Shown here: positions 16,042-23,612 of the stretch, one piece after another
How positions within the stretch are numbered: the first letter of the stretch is position 1
How the letters are laid out: each line of letters opens with the position of its first letter
NCBI GenBank assembly: GCA_002453155.1
Contig: DKGG01000060.1
Span: 1 to 32,811 of the forward strand
Source of the DNA: Bdellovibrionaceae bacterium UBA6776
GTDB lineage: Bacteria; Bdellovibrionota; Bdellovibrionia; Bdellovibrionales; UBA1609
DNA length: 32,811 nt
Direction: 5' to 3'
The notes under the pieces: generated by a model
Databases searched by the model: none
The model's input: only the letters and a program-made list of their open reading frames with translations
What the model was told of the DNA's origin: nothing
Made by a program: the position numbers and the translations under genes

Positions 16042-16578
16042 TTATCTCTTATCTCTCAATGCCCTTAAAAAGGCTTCGTATCGATCAATCATCCCTTCGC
16101 TTTCAGACCACTCTTTGATTTGCTTGAGCTTTATGGGCTGCGCCTGTGCCACCAGAATCGCCTGCTCTAAACTTTGAGGATCCTTCCAATGATAATAAGC
16201 GGACAACCGGTCCATTACACATTGAGTGGGTGACAAGAGTTTGAGAGCAAATCCTTCCTCTTTCAATTTTCCGGCGGGCTTCATCGGCTCCATTCCGATC
16301 ATTAAAGCGTAGCCTGGAAACTCCACCGAGAAGGGAGACTCAGGATGAAAAAAATCTTTCCCGCGACTTTCAAAACCAAGCTCAATCATCGCTGCCTTGA
16401 TCACCTCATGATCCTCTGAACTTATAAAATCCACATCTTTGGAGACGTATTTTCCTTCGGAATAAATCGCGACAACAGCTCCGCCCGTAAGAATCACTCC
16501 AATTCCCTTTTTCTCCAAAGTCCGAGCAAGTGCGATTGCAAATTCCTGAAGAGACATTCCAATGTGAAAAAGACTCAT
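16042..16578 (-). CDS. Nucleotidyltransferase-like protein (MNT/AbiEii-type fold)
   Basis: 178 residues. The motif ILTGGAVVAIYSEGKYVSKD then VDF (about residues 29-51) is the GG...DxD-like signature of small nucleotidyltransferases, where the acidic residues hold magnesium. Later text (SPTQCVMDRLSAYYHWKDPQ) matches proteins annotated as nucleotidyltransferases next to winged-helix regulators. Such pairs are often grouped with toxin-antitoxin systems in which the enzyme is the effector. Its ATG overlaps the upstream stop by 4 bases (ATGA). The gene is convergent with the solute-binding protein. Toxicity here is inferred only. Confidence 0.7.
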   Translation of the reverse strand: MSLFHIGMSLQEFAIALARTLEKKGIGVILTGGAVVAIYSEGKYVSKDVDFISSEDHEVIKAAMIELGFESRGKDFFHPESPFSVEFPGYALMIGMEPMKPAGKLKEEGFALKLLSPTQCVMDRLSAYYHWKDPQSLEQAILVAQAQPIKLKQIKEWSESEGMIDRYEAFLRALRDKR

Positions 16579-16904
16579 AGAGCTTTGCCCGTTCTTCGGG
16601 GTCGCTTACGATCTCTGTAAAAGGTTTCCCTCTCTTTTTCTGGAAGCAGTCTTAAAATTTTCTCAAGGAGCGCTTCCAATTCATTTCGAAAGGGGCAGCG
16701 TGGATTTATTTGGAACACGCGCATATTTCCCACATTTCGCGCCACCAAAATTCCCCCTTCTTCCAGTCGAAGAAGCTGCTTTCTGACTTGAGATTTTGGA
16801 ATGCCAAATGCCTCAGAAATTCCCGAGACATGCCCCTCTCCATAATTTGAGATGTAAAGAAGAACTCTTTCCGCAGTTTTGTTTCCTACAAGACTTTCAA
16901 TCAT
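16575..16904 (-). CDS. Winged helix-turn-helix regulator paired with nucleotidyltransferase
   Basis: 109 residues from ATG 16904; TTG 16922 is an alternative, and neither has a clear ribosome site. The winged helix spans residues 1-75: MIESLVGNKTAERVLLYI, the recognition helix IPKSQVRKQLLRLEEGGILV, and a wing NVGNMRVFQIN. Helix and tail are basic. Similar proteins sit directly before nucleotidyltransferases, as here with a 4-base overlap. It is likely the antitoxin or repressor of the pair, binding the repeat at 16926-16958. Confidence 0.75.
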   Translation of the reverse strand: MIESLVGNKTAERVLLYISNYGEGHVSGISEAFGIPKSQVRKQLLRLEEGGILVARNVGNMRVFQINPRCPFRNELEALLEKILRLLPEKERETFYRDRKRPRRTGKAL

Positions 16905-16925
16905 GAGATGAGGGTACCACAAAGT

Positions 16926-16958
16926 AGTACGAATGATCTACTAAATAGTACGATTCTA
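16926..16958. promoter_or_regulatory. Probable operator with 21-bp-spaced direct repeat
   Basis: AGTACGA occurs at 16926 and 16947, exactly 21 bp (two helix turns) apart, each followed shortly by CTA. Between them TACTA-AA-TAGTA forms a short inverted repeat. It lies just upstream of the winged-helix gene and overlaps a possible minus-strand -10 (TACTAT), as expected for autoregulation. Confidence 0.45.
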
Positions 16959-17510
16959 GAGGGGGACGAGGGTGATGGTTTTGGTGCCGCCCTGACTGGT
17001 GTTTCGCACCCATCCGCCAGAAGCGCTCTGCGCAGAGATCTCAACCCGCAAGTCATAAGCGGCGCGCCCTGCACCTGCGCCGTACTTCAAACCTCGACGA
17101 TCAACTGGGTCTTCCCCCGTACTGGCTAAGTCTACGAAAAGCCTATATTTTCCATTAACACAGGTGGTGTTCCAAGTTTTCCCTCGCATCAACATCCCCG
17201 AATGGCGAACAATGACCCCATTTAAAAGCAATTGCCAAGAGATCTGATGGTTCTGAAAACCAGCCTCATTGCAATTCCCACCAATATTAAAGGCCTCCAG
17301 CGCACTGTTTACGGGGAAATTATCCTGGGGCAAAATTTCGATTTTTAAATTGAGGTTGCTCTCGGTGACACAGTCCGTTTCGCTCTGACAAGAAAGCGAT
17401 GTGAAATCACTGGCCGTTTGGGTCGGAGTTTCATACACTCCGCAGTTATTGAAGTTCATCAATAACAGGAGCAAAAAAACCATTAAAGCTGATCGCCTTA
17501 GACCCTTCAT
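16956..17510 (-). CDS. Putative lipoprotein of unknown function
   Basis: 184 residues from ATG 17510, which has AAGGA 7 nt upstream. The frame is open for 62 more codons, but that part lies over the divergent gene start. A signal (MKGLRRSALMVFLLLLL) is followed by MNFNNCG; cysteine after NN is not a standard lipobox, though Asn before Cys appears in some lipoprotein-like proteins of this lineage. The mature part has four more cysteines and reads as a beta-rich domain. The stop lies 52 nt upstream of the winged-helix ATG. Confidence 0.65.
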   Translation of the reverse strand: MKGLRRSALMVFLLLLLMNFNNCGVYETPTQTASDFTSLSCQSETDCVTESNLNLKIEILPQDNFPVNSALEAFNIGGNCNEAGFQNHQISWQLLLNGVIVRHSGMLMRGKTWNTTCVNGKYRLFVDLASTGEDPVDRRGLKYGAGAGRAAYDLRVEISAQSASGGWVRNTSQGGTKTITLVPL

Positions 17511-17631
17511 TGATATCCTTTCGAAGACACCGTCCCTACTTAAGGCGTATCGACATGAGTCGAGTTCAACTTTAGGGCAAGCTTTGAATATTTCCCCAAA
17601 GCTTCTGGAATCCCTCTGGATTTGTCTCATT

Positions 17632-19158
17632 GTGAAACGTCTGCCAGTCCTCTTGCTGATTTGCTCTGTTTTAACAACAGTCCTCCTTCCCCTCAATCTT
17701 CACGCAGAACCTGAGCCCTTTCGACTGACTCTGTTTGCAGATCCTTCAAGCCTAGATCCGCAGATGCAATCCTCGGCCGGCGGAAATTACCTGACCACGC
17801 TGATTTCCAGAGGACTCTATCGATGGAACAAAGACGATCAATTGGAGCCGGACGAGGGCCAGTGCAAATGGATCCACCATTTAAGTTTGCAGTGCGAATT
17901 GAGTGTAGAGGCCCACTGGTCCGATGGCAAAGAAGTCACCGCCGAAGACTATTTGCGAAGTTTTTTATTTTTACTCAACCCGAGCAATGGCGCGCCTCAG
18001 GCTCACCTGCTTTTTGATTTGAAAAACGCCCGGGAAATTTACCAGGGCAAAAAAGAAAACTCCGCTTTGGGTTTTAAAATTCTATCCCCAAAGAAGTTTC
18101 AACTGACCTTCTCCAAAGACGACCAAGAATTTATGTACAAGTGGGTCCACCCGGCACTCTTTCCTCGGCACAAAAGTTGGAAGCGCAGATTCCGCGGCAC
18201 GGACACGCCCACAACCAACGGCGCCTTTTTTGTGAAAAGCGTTTTGAAGTCTGGGGGTTACGGCCTTTCCCGAAACCTTTACATCTTTAAATCCAAGGAT
18301 TATGTTTCAAAGCTTGAAGTTCTTGTGGTGGAGTCCGACACCACAACAGTTCAACTCTACGAAAGCGGAAAAATCCAATTTGCCCGAAGAGTTCCAGCAG
18401 AGCTCTTCCCCCGCTTCAAAAACACTCCGGACTTTTACGCCTTTCCGGTCTTACGTTTTGATTACATTGGCTTTGGCCCCGCCCTTAAAGATCACCCGAA
18501 ACTTCGAAAGGGCCTGATGCTGGGCTTTGACCAAAAGGGCTTTCAAAAAATCTTCGACAGCGAAGGAAAGCCCGGTTGCCCCCCAATCCCAAGTTCCTTT
18601 TTTTCAGGCTTTGACTGCTATCCGAGAAAGCCCAAACCCACCTCACAAAAACTCTCGTGGCCCAAAAATTTCGAGCCCACCTTTGCGTACAGTCAAATGG
18701 GCGGAGAAGATATCAAGCGCGCCGTAGAGTGGTTTCAAGGCCAGTGGAAGAATCACTTGAGCCTTCCTACGGAAATTGAGGGTCGAGAGCAAAAGGTCTA
18801 CTTGCAGTGGCTTCGAACCTCCCCGCCCGCACTTTTTCGAAAGGGGATGAGTCTAGATCGCCCCACCTGTTTGGCTGCCCTTGAAAACTTTCAAAGCGAA
18901 CACCCTGAAAATTACATCCGTTTCAAAGACAAAGAATTTGATAAATTGCTTTTAAAAATGAAGCGAGAATCTGATCCTAAAAAATTAAAAAAACTCTGCT
19001 CTAAGGGCTTAAAGAAATTGATTGGTGATGCACATATGATTCCTCTGGGACAGATGCATTTTTCAATTTTGGTTCACCCTTCTTACACGGGGTGGGAACT
19101 GAACTCCCTGAATCAGCTGTTTTTAAATCACTTGCAGAAAAAATCCGTCTCAAAATAA
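17632..19158 (+). CDS. ABC-type peptide-binding protein (OppA/SBP_bac_5 family)
   Basis: 508 residues from GTG 17632; a weak CTGGA is about 11 nt upstream, and no ATG suits. The signal peptide VKRLPVLLLICSVLTTVLLP ends near LHA. Family features are FADPSSLDPQMQSSAGGNYL, GLYRW, HWSDGKEVTAEDYLRSF, the TNGAFFVKS segment and LRKGLMLGFD. It matches oligopeptide- or dipeptide-binding proteins, which deliver peptides to an ABC importer. No permease is nearby, so it must work with a distant transporter. Peptide uptake suits a predator that digests prey protein. Confidence 0.85.
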   Translation: MKRLPVLLLICSVLTTVLLPLNLHAEPEPFRLTLFADPSSLDPQMQSSAGGNYLTTLISRGLYRWNKDDQLEPDEGQCKWIHHLSLQCELSVEAHWSDGKEVTAEDYLRSFLFLLNPSNGAPQAHLLFDLKNAREIYQGKKENSALGFKILSPKKFQLTFSKDDQEFMYKWVHPALFPRHKSWKRRFRGTDTPTTNGAFFVKSVLKSGGYGLSRNLYIFKSKDYVSKLEVLVVESDTTTVQLYESGKIQFARRVPAELFPRFKNTPDFYAFPVLRFDYIGFGPALKDHPKLRKGLMLGFDQKGFQKIFDSEGKPGCPPIPSSFFSGFDCYPRKPKPTSQKLSWPKNFEPTFAYSQMGGEDIKRAVEWFQGQWKNHLSLPTEIEGREQKVYLQWLRTSPPALFRKGMSLDRPTCLAALENFQSEHPENYIRFKDKEFDKLLLKMKRESDPKKLKKLCSKGLKKLIGDAHMIPLGQMHFSILVHPSYTGWELNSLNQLFLNHLQKKSVSK

Positions 19159-19228
19159 GACATTAAAGTGCTGCTTTAAAGATTTTCCTTTAAGTTCCCG
19201 AAAAGAGGTTACATAAAGGAGTTCAACT

Positions 19229-19453
19229 ATGTCTAAAAAAGAAGCTTCTAAATCTCCACGCCCCGACAATGTCGCTCAACTTCCCACTCGCTGCGTGGCG
19301 GAAGGCTGCTCTAAAAAATCCTCTCGGATGAATTTTTGCCAAGATCATTTCGTATGGTTTAAAGAAGGATTGGTCACAAAAGAAGGGTCAAAGCCTTCGG
19401 ATTTTGACAAAAAATACATGGCCTTCCAAGCGCGCCACAAAAGCGCCGCTTAA
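19229..19453 (+). CDS. Small Cys/His-containing protein, possible zinc binder
   Basis: 74 residues, AAGGAG 7 nt before ATG. A compact motif C-x4-C-x9-C-x2-H (RCVAEGCSKKSSRMNFCQDH) could bind one zinc ion, and the rest is charged and lysine-rich. No signal peptide. I do not know its function. It ends before a strong terminator (19512-19551) and is probably its own transcript. Confidence 0.7.
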   Translation: MSKKEASKSPRPDNVAQLPTRCVAEGCSKKSSRMNFCQDHFVWFKEGLVTKEGSKPSDFDKKYMAFQARHKSAA

Positions 19454-19511
19454 AAAATCAAACCACGAAAATCAAACACAGAGCAAAGGTCCAAACAAAG
19501 ACCTTGGCTCC

Positions 19512-19551
19512 AAAACCGACAAGCTTCATAACGACTTGTCGGTTTTTTTAT
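19512..19551 (+). terminator. Strong Rho-independent terminator
   Basis: AAACCGACAAG and CTTGTCGGTTT form a perfect 11-bp stem around an 11-nt loop, followed by a T run. It ends the transcript of the 19229 gene and separates it from the SDR/PTPS cassette. Confidence 0.93.
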
Positions 19552-19609
19552 TTGTTTTCCTTATGGTCTCTGTCATAGGTTTGGACTTGAGATTTGAAGG
19601 AGAACTCTT

Positions 19610-20359
19610 ATGTTACAAAAATTCGCCCTGGTCACTGGCGCCTCCAGCGGCATTGGAGCTGAAATCGCAAAAAAATTTTCGGAAATGGGATACTTCGTCG
19701 GCCTGGCCGGCAGAGACCAGATGCGCCTGAATGAGGTTTCCAAAAAACTCTCTGGCAAGAGTCAAAATTTTACCTTTGACCTTTCGTCCAAAGAACGCAC
19801 CGACGAGTTTGCCATCAGTGTTTTAAAATTTTTAGAAGAGCACCAATTGCAATTGAAAGCCTTGGTCAACAACGCCGGAATTTTTGAACGAAAATCTTTC
19901 GAAGATTCCCCGCTTTCACTTTGGGAACACCAATTTCGCGTCAATCTCTACGCACCCATCCAATTGACCCACGCCTTAAAAGACGTGATCAAAAAAGATC
20001 AAACTTCCATCGTAAACATTTCCTCAACCTTAGGCTTAAGGCCCGTGGCCATGACCTCGGCCTACTCGGCCTCTAAAGCCGCACTCAACAACTGGACCCA
20101 AACTTTAAGTTTGGAGTGGGCCGAGTTTGGTGTGCGCGCCAATGCCATTTGCCCCGGTCTTGTGGACACACCCATTCACGATTTTCATTTTGAAAAGGAA
20201 GACAGCGAAACTCGAAAGGGCGCACATCAGGCCCAGCCCTTGGGCCGCATGGGGACCGGGGAAGACATTGCCGAAGCCGCCTATTTTTTGGCGTCTGAAA
20301 AGTCCTCTTGGGTGACAGGATCCTTGTGGACGGTGGATGGAGGAATTTCACTTTTATGA
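19610..20359 (+). CDS. Short-chain dehydrogenase/reductase, possibly pterin-linked
   Basis: 249 residues, a typical classical SDR. TGASSGIG (9-16) binds the nicotinamide cofactor, NNAG is at 87-90, and the catalytic set is Ser138/139, Tyr152 and Lys156 (YSASK). The end TGSLWTVDGGISLL is typical of FabG-like enzymes. The substrate cannot be read from sequence. Its TGA overlaps the ATG of a PTPS-family gene, and a second one overlaps that, so the trio is one coupled unit. Because sepiapterin reductase is also an SDR and follows PTPS in tetrahydrobiopterin synthesis, a pterin-reducing role is a reasonable guess. GAAGGAG precedes the ATG. Confidence 0.88.
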   Translation: MLQKFALVTGASSGIGAEIAKKFSEMGYFVGLAGRDQMRLNEVSKKLSGKSQNFTFDLSSKERTDEFAISVLKFLEEHQLQLKALVNNAGIFERKSFEDSPLSLWEHQFRVNLYAPIQLTHALKDVIKKDQTSIVNISSTLGLRPVAMTSAYSASKAALNNWTQTLSLEWAEFGVRANAICPGLVDTPIHDFHFEKEDSETRKGAHQAQPLGRMGTGEDIAEAAYFLASEKSSWVTGSLWTVDGGISLL

Positions 20360-20772
20360 CTCCGGCTTTGCAGCTTTCCCGAGCCCTTTATTTTGATTGC
20401 GCTCATTCTTACCAAGTTAAATCGTGGACTCAGGATGAAAACCTCAAGGAGTTTGGCGCTTGTTTTTCTCCTGTTGGTCATGGACACACCTACCGGCTTG
20501 AAGCTTTTGTGGAAGGCCCCGTGGATCCTGTTTCTGGGATGATTTTAAACTTAAGAGATCTGGACGATCTGTTAAAACTTTCCGTCACTCCCCTTCAAGG
20601 AAAATTCCTAGATAGAGAGGTTCCGGAATTTTTAGAAAAAGTTCCCACCACCGAAAACATTGCTCTTTTTCTTTTTGAAAAATTAGCGGCTCTCTTGACG
20701 GAGAAAAAGTTGAAGCTTTGTCGCATTCGACTTTTTGAAACTGAAGACCTGTGGGTGGACTGTCAATCGTGA
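20356..20772 (+). CDS. 6-pyruvoyl-tetrahydropterin synthase / QueD family protein, copy A
   Basis: 138 residues from ATG 20356, overlapping the SDR stop (ATGA). Zinc ligands are His17 (FDCAHSY), His42 and His44 (GHGHTY). Cys36 lies five residues before GHGH, the position of the catalytic cysteine in animal PTPS. PTTEN (97-101) and ET (129-130) for pterin binding are present. The usual LDH motif reads LDREV, so the catalytic His is Arg85. Family members turn dihydroneopterin triphosphate into pyruvoyl- or carboxy-tetrahydropterin. The missing His is a real oddity; copy B keeps it. Confidence 0.85.
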   Translation: MTPALQLSRALYFDCAHSYQVKSWTQDENLKEFGACFSPVGHGHTYRLEAFVEGPVDPVSGMILNLRDLDDLLKLSVTPLQGKFLDREVPEFLEKVPTTENIALFLFEKLAALLTEKKLKLCRIRLFETEDLWVDCQS

Positions 20773-21116
20773 GAAGCCTGACCAAGACCTATCGATTTTC
20801 TCTGCACGGCTTCCATTGCCTGGAGCAATTGAGCGAACCCCTTCATGGCCACTCCAGTTTTTTGAAGGTCACCCTAAGGGCGCCCGTCTCCGAAAGTTTA
20901 GAGGCTGAATTTTTGGCTTGGATAAAAAAGAATATTTTAAGCGATTTTCACAAACAGAACTGGGGCAAGAACCTTTCCGGAGAACCCACTGGAGAAAATG
21001 TCCTTTCTGAAATTGCCCTCCGCTTTCAATCGTGGAAATCCGAAATCGCAACTCATATAGAATTGGAAGAAACTCCAAAGAACGGCTTTCATCTCGAACT
21101 GATGAAATTCAACTAG
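20769..21116 (+). CDS. PTPS/QueD family protein, copy B, divergent
   Basis: 115 residues from GTG 20769, overlapping the copy A stop (GTGA). It keeps His13/16 and LHGHSS (His26, His28) as zinc ligands, PTGEN (73-77) and ET near 101-102. The catalytic cysteine near HGH is missing (SEPLHGH). At the LDH position the text is SDFHKQNW: a His 11 residues before PTGEN as in E. coli QueD, with Phe instead of Asp before it. So it lacks what copy A has and keeps what copy A lacks. It probably forms a mixed oligomer with copy A; alternatively it is a non-catalytic remnant. Confidence 0.75.
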   Translation: MRSLTKTYRFSLHGFHCLEQLSEPLHGHSSFLKVTLRAPVSESLEAEFLAWIKKNILSDFHKQNWGKNLSGEPTGENVLSEIALRFQSWKSEIATHIELEETPKNGFHLELMKFN

Positions 21117-21208
21117 TCCACGACGAACAGGTAGATCACGCTCACAATCAGAACGATGACTCCTAATAAAACCAAAGCACTTTGAAGCAGGGCCAAACGA
21201 TCAAACAT
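21113..21208 (-). CDS. Possible 31-residue single-span membrane protein
   Basis: ATG 21208 to TAG encodes 31 residues: a short charged start (MFDRLALLQS), a hydrophobic helix of about 20 residues and a VVD end. GGGGG lies 10 nt before the ATG, with AAGGA further up. Upstream are a hairpin AAGAGC/GCTCTT (21231-21249) and a -10-like TACAAT (21271-21266). Its TAG overlaps the TAG of copy B (CTAG). It has the form of many bacterial small membrane proteins, but no homologue is known to me. Confidence 0.4.
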   Translation of the reverse strand: MFDRLALLQSALVLLGVIVLIVSVIYLFVVD

Positions 21209-21351
21209 TTTTTCAAAGCCCCCTTTCCTTAAGAGCGTTCATTGCTCTTTTTCGAAGACTCTCTTATTGTACCAAGGGTCCGCAGTTTGGAAAATCAGAT
21301 TCGACCTCCACGCGGTGTGTTCGGACTCAAGTCACTCAAAAGGAGATTTTT

Positions 21352-22134
21352 TTGGATCAAAAGGTGCGTCTCTCAAAGAGAATGAGCGAACTGGGCCTGT
21401 GTTCCAGAAGAGAAGCCGATGAGTTGATTGCCAAAGGGCTTGTGCGGGTCAACGGCGAGATTGTGGATCAGTTGGGATCCAAGGTTTTGCCGTCGGATCA
21501 AATTGAGTTGAACAAACAGGCCAAATCCAAACTTGCCAAAAAAGCCAGTCTCATTTTGAACAAACCTGTGGGCTACACCAGTCACTCCACCGCCAAGGAT
21601 CACCCCACTGTTTTGGACCTGATTCAAAAATCCAACCAGGACGATTTAGACAACGCATTTTCATTTAAAATCAAGGAGGGGCTTGCCCCCGTGGGCCGAC
21701 TGGACATCGAGTCTCAAGGTTTGATTTTGCTCAGCCAAGATGGGCGTGTGGCAAAAGCCGTGATTGGCGAACAGGTCGAAATGGAAAAGGAATATTTGGT
21801 TCGCTTTGAAGGGCAACTGAACGGAGAAAAATTAAAACGCTTGTCCTCAGGTCAAATGCAAATCGAAGGACGGCGATTGAAAAGGTGCAAAGTGGAGCAG
21901 ATCAATCCTGAGCAGCTGCGCATTGTACTTGTAGAAGGCATGAAGCGCCAAATTCGAAAGATGATGGAAAACGTGGACCTTCGAGTGACGGGTTTAAAGC
22001 GCGTTCGCATCGGACCGGTAAGGTTGGGCCCCCTTCCCGAAGGCAAATGGCGCTATCTTACCGGCGAGGAAGTGGAGGCTCTGTTAAAAAATAAACCCGC
22101 ACGGCCTCCGCGGTCTCAAGTTCGCCGTCGCTAA
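21352..22134 (+). CDS. Ribosomal large-subunit pseudouridine synthase, RsuA/RluB/RluF family
   Basis: 260 residues from TTG 21352, with GGAGA 5 nt upstream and a natural N-terminus MDQKVRLSKRMSELGLCSRR. An S4 RNA-binding domain (residues 5-60; GLVRVNGEIVDQLGSKVLPSD) precedes the catalytic domain, with LILNKPVGYTSH and the signature PVGRLDIESQGLILLSQDG holding the catalytic Asp. EGMKRQIRKMM is also typical. The family isomerises uridines in 23S (RluB, RluF, RluE) or 16S (RsuA) rRNA; which site is modified cannot be told. The last 77 bases overlap the convergent DUF455 gene. Confidence 0.9.
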   Translation: MDQKVRLSKRMSELGLCSRREADELIAKGLVRVNGEIVDQLGSKVLPSDQIELNKQAKSKLAKKASLILNKPVGYTSHSTAKDHPTVLDLIQKSNQDDLDNAFSFKIKEGLAPVGRLDIESQGLILLSQDGRVAKAVIGEQVEMEKEYLVRFEGQLNGEKLKRLSSGQMQIEGRRLKRCKVEQINPEQLRIVLVEGMKRQIRKMMENVDLRVTGLKRVRIGPVRLGPLPEGKWRYLTGEEVEALLKNKPARPPRSQVRRR

Positions 22135-22876
22135 AGCCCGCTTTTTTTCGCGTTTCCTTGGCCAAGGGAATGTGGCGCGCCGGAACTTGGTGTTTGATGC
22201 GATCCATTCGCACTTTAAAATCTTCATCGGGATCCGCGCCCGATTCTTTGACCAGTTTCTGAAACCACTGGGATCCAAAGCGCACATGGTCCACTTCTTC
22301 CTCGGCAATCACTTTTAAAACCTGTTTGAGAACCGGATCATCAACTCCGGTCAGTCGGTTCAAAAGCATCTCTGATGCATCCAGCCCCGCACCCTCTAAA
22401 TATCTGTGCACGATCACAATTCGATCCAGCAGTGGCTCCTTGGTTGCCACACTTTGCCACAAATGAAGATGAGTGTTCCAATGGCCAAACTCATAGCCCA
22501 TCCGTTTCAAAGCCTCCAAACACAGTTTTAAATGTTTCGCCTCTTCCAAAGTGATTTTCAAAAGTTCTTCCCTAAAAAACTTTGGAGCTTCGGGGTACTC
22601 GATCAAAGTTCTTAATCCCAACTCAAAAGCTTGAAGCTCAATGCCCACCAAATCGTGAAGCAAGCGCGCGCGGCCGTCTTTTTGAGAGAGGCCTTTTCTT
22701 CCTCCGTCTCGCTCGCCTTCCTTTCGAAGGGGCACGTCCCTCCCGGGAAGATTTGGAATCCGAAAAGATTCTGGACGCGTCAAAACCTGTTCGGCCACAA
22801 GATCAATATCCTTCATCTTGCGCCAAACATTGACTTCCAGTAGGGGGTTCGGGAACTCTGTGGTGTAAACCGTCAT
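22058..22876 (-). CDS. DUF455 family ferritin-like protein
   Basis: 272 residues. A helical bundle holds paired ExxH-type metal motifs: GIELQAFELGLRTL, EEAKHLKLCLEAL, then AEEEVDHVRFGSQWF, typical of ferritin-like di-iron proteins; GYEFGHWNTHLHLW is characteristic of DUF455. The family is distantly related to the tRNA hydroxylase MiaE, but its reaction is unknown. The TATAAT ends 9 nt before the ATG, with no ribosome site, suggesting a leaderless message. Its 3' end overlaps the pseudouridine synthase by 77 bases. Confidence 0.85.
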   Translation of the reverse strand: MTVYTTEFPNPLLEVNVWRKMKDIDLVAEQVLTRPESFRIPNLPGRDVPLRKEGERDGGRKGLSQKDGRARLLHDLVGIELQAFELGLRTLIEYPEAPKFFREELLKITLEEAKHLKLCLEALKRMGYEFGHWNTHLHLWQSVATKEPLLDRIVIVHRYLEGAGLDASEMLLNRLTGVDDPVLKQVLKVIAEEEVDHVRFGSQWFQKLVKESGADPDEDFKVRMDRIKHQVPARHIPLAKETRKKAGFSDGELETAEAVRVYFLTEPPLPRR

Positions 22877-22885
22877 GGTTGCAAG

Positions 22886-22891
22886 ATTATA
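22886..22891 (-). promoter_or_regulatory. TATAAT box implying leaderless DUF455 transcript
   Basis: A perfect minus-strand TATAAT ends 9 nt before ATG 22876. Transcription would start 2-3 nt before the start codon, leaving no room for a ribosome site, and none is seen. The -35 (CTTTAC with a 17-bp spacer) is weak. Confidence 0.4.
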
Positions 22892-22904
22892 AAGGAAAAA
22901 TGCT

Positions 22905-23612
22905 ATGGGTAAAGGTTGGAAAGCCGCAGGAAAATTGGAAGCTGCTCAAAAAAAGGGCGCGTTGTTTACAAAATTGGCCCGTGAGATCACGGTCTCTGCA
23001 AAATTGGGCGGCCCTGACCCAGAAGCCAACTCCCGATTGAAAATGGCTGTGAACGCGGCCTTAAAAGTTTCTTGTCCCAAAGACACCATCGAGCGGGCCA
23101 TTAAAAAAGGTTCCGGACAATTGACCGATGGAAATGAAATCGAAGAGGTCACCTACGAAGGTTATGGCCCCCATGGAGTGGGCGTGATCGTGGAGTGCCA
23201 AACCGACAATCGCAACCGCACCGTGGCTGAGATTCGAAACATATTTAAATCCAACGGCGGGAACATGGGCGAGACCGGAGCCGTCGCATGGATGTTTGAT
23301 CGAGTTTCTTTGATTCAAGGAAAACACGCTTCTCCTGGAGATTTGGAAGAAGAGGCCATTGAAGCTGGCGCCAACGAAGTTGAGCGCGACGAAGAAGAGG
23401 GCGTGGTGCTTTTTTACGGAGCCCCGGAAGACTTGGACAGCATCCGAACCGCTTTGATCGAGCGCGGTTGGGATGTGAGCGCTGCCGAGTTGTCTTACAA
23501 AGCCAAAGATCAAACTCAGGTGAGTGAAGAGCAAAAACAAGAGGTTTTCGATTTGCTTTCAGCTTTGGAAGACAACGACGACTCTCACCGCATTCACGCC
23601 ACCATCGATTAA
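22905..23612 (+). CDS. yebC: YebC/PmpR/TACO1 family protein
   Basis: 235 residues, the normal length. It starts MGKGWKAAGKLEAAQKKGAL (the common form is MAGHSKWANI...), followed by FTKLAREITVSAKLGGPDPE, LKMAVNAALKVSCPKDTIER, YEGYGPHGVGVIVECQTDN, FKSNGGNMGETGAVAWMFDR and a DSIRTALIERGWDVSAAELS end. The family was described as transcriptional regulators; newer work links it to translation of proline-rich stretches. AAGGAAA precedes ATG 22905. It is divergent from the DUF455 gene; the brnT remnant follows directly after its stop. Confidence 0.95.
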   Translation: MGKGWKAAGKLEAAQKKGALFTKLAREITVSAKLGGPDPEANSRLKMAVNAALKVSCPKDTIERAIKKGSGQLTDGNEIEEVTYEGYGPHGVGVIVECQTDNRNRTVAEIRNIFKSNGGNMGETGAVAWMFDRVSLIQGKHASPGDLEEEAIEAGANEVERDEEEGVVLFYGAPEDLDSIRTALIERGWDVSAAELSYKAKDQTQVSEEQKQEVFDLLSALEDNDDSHRIHATID

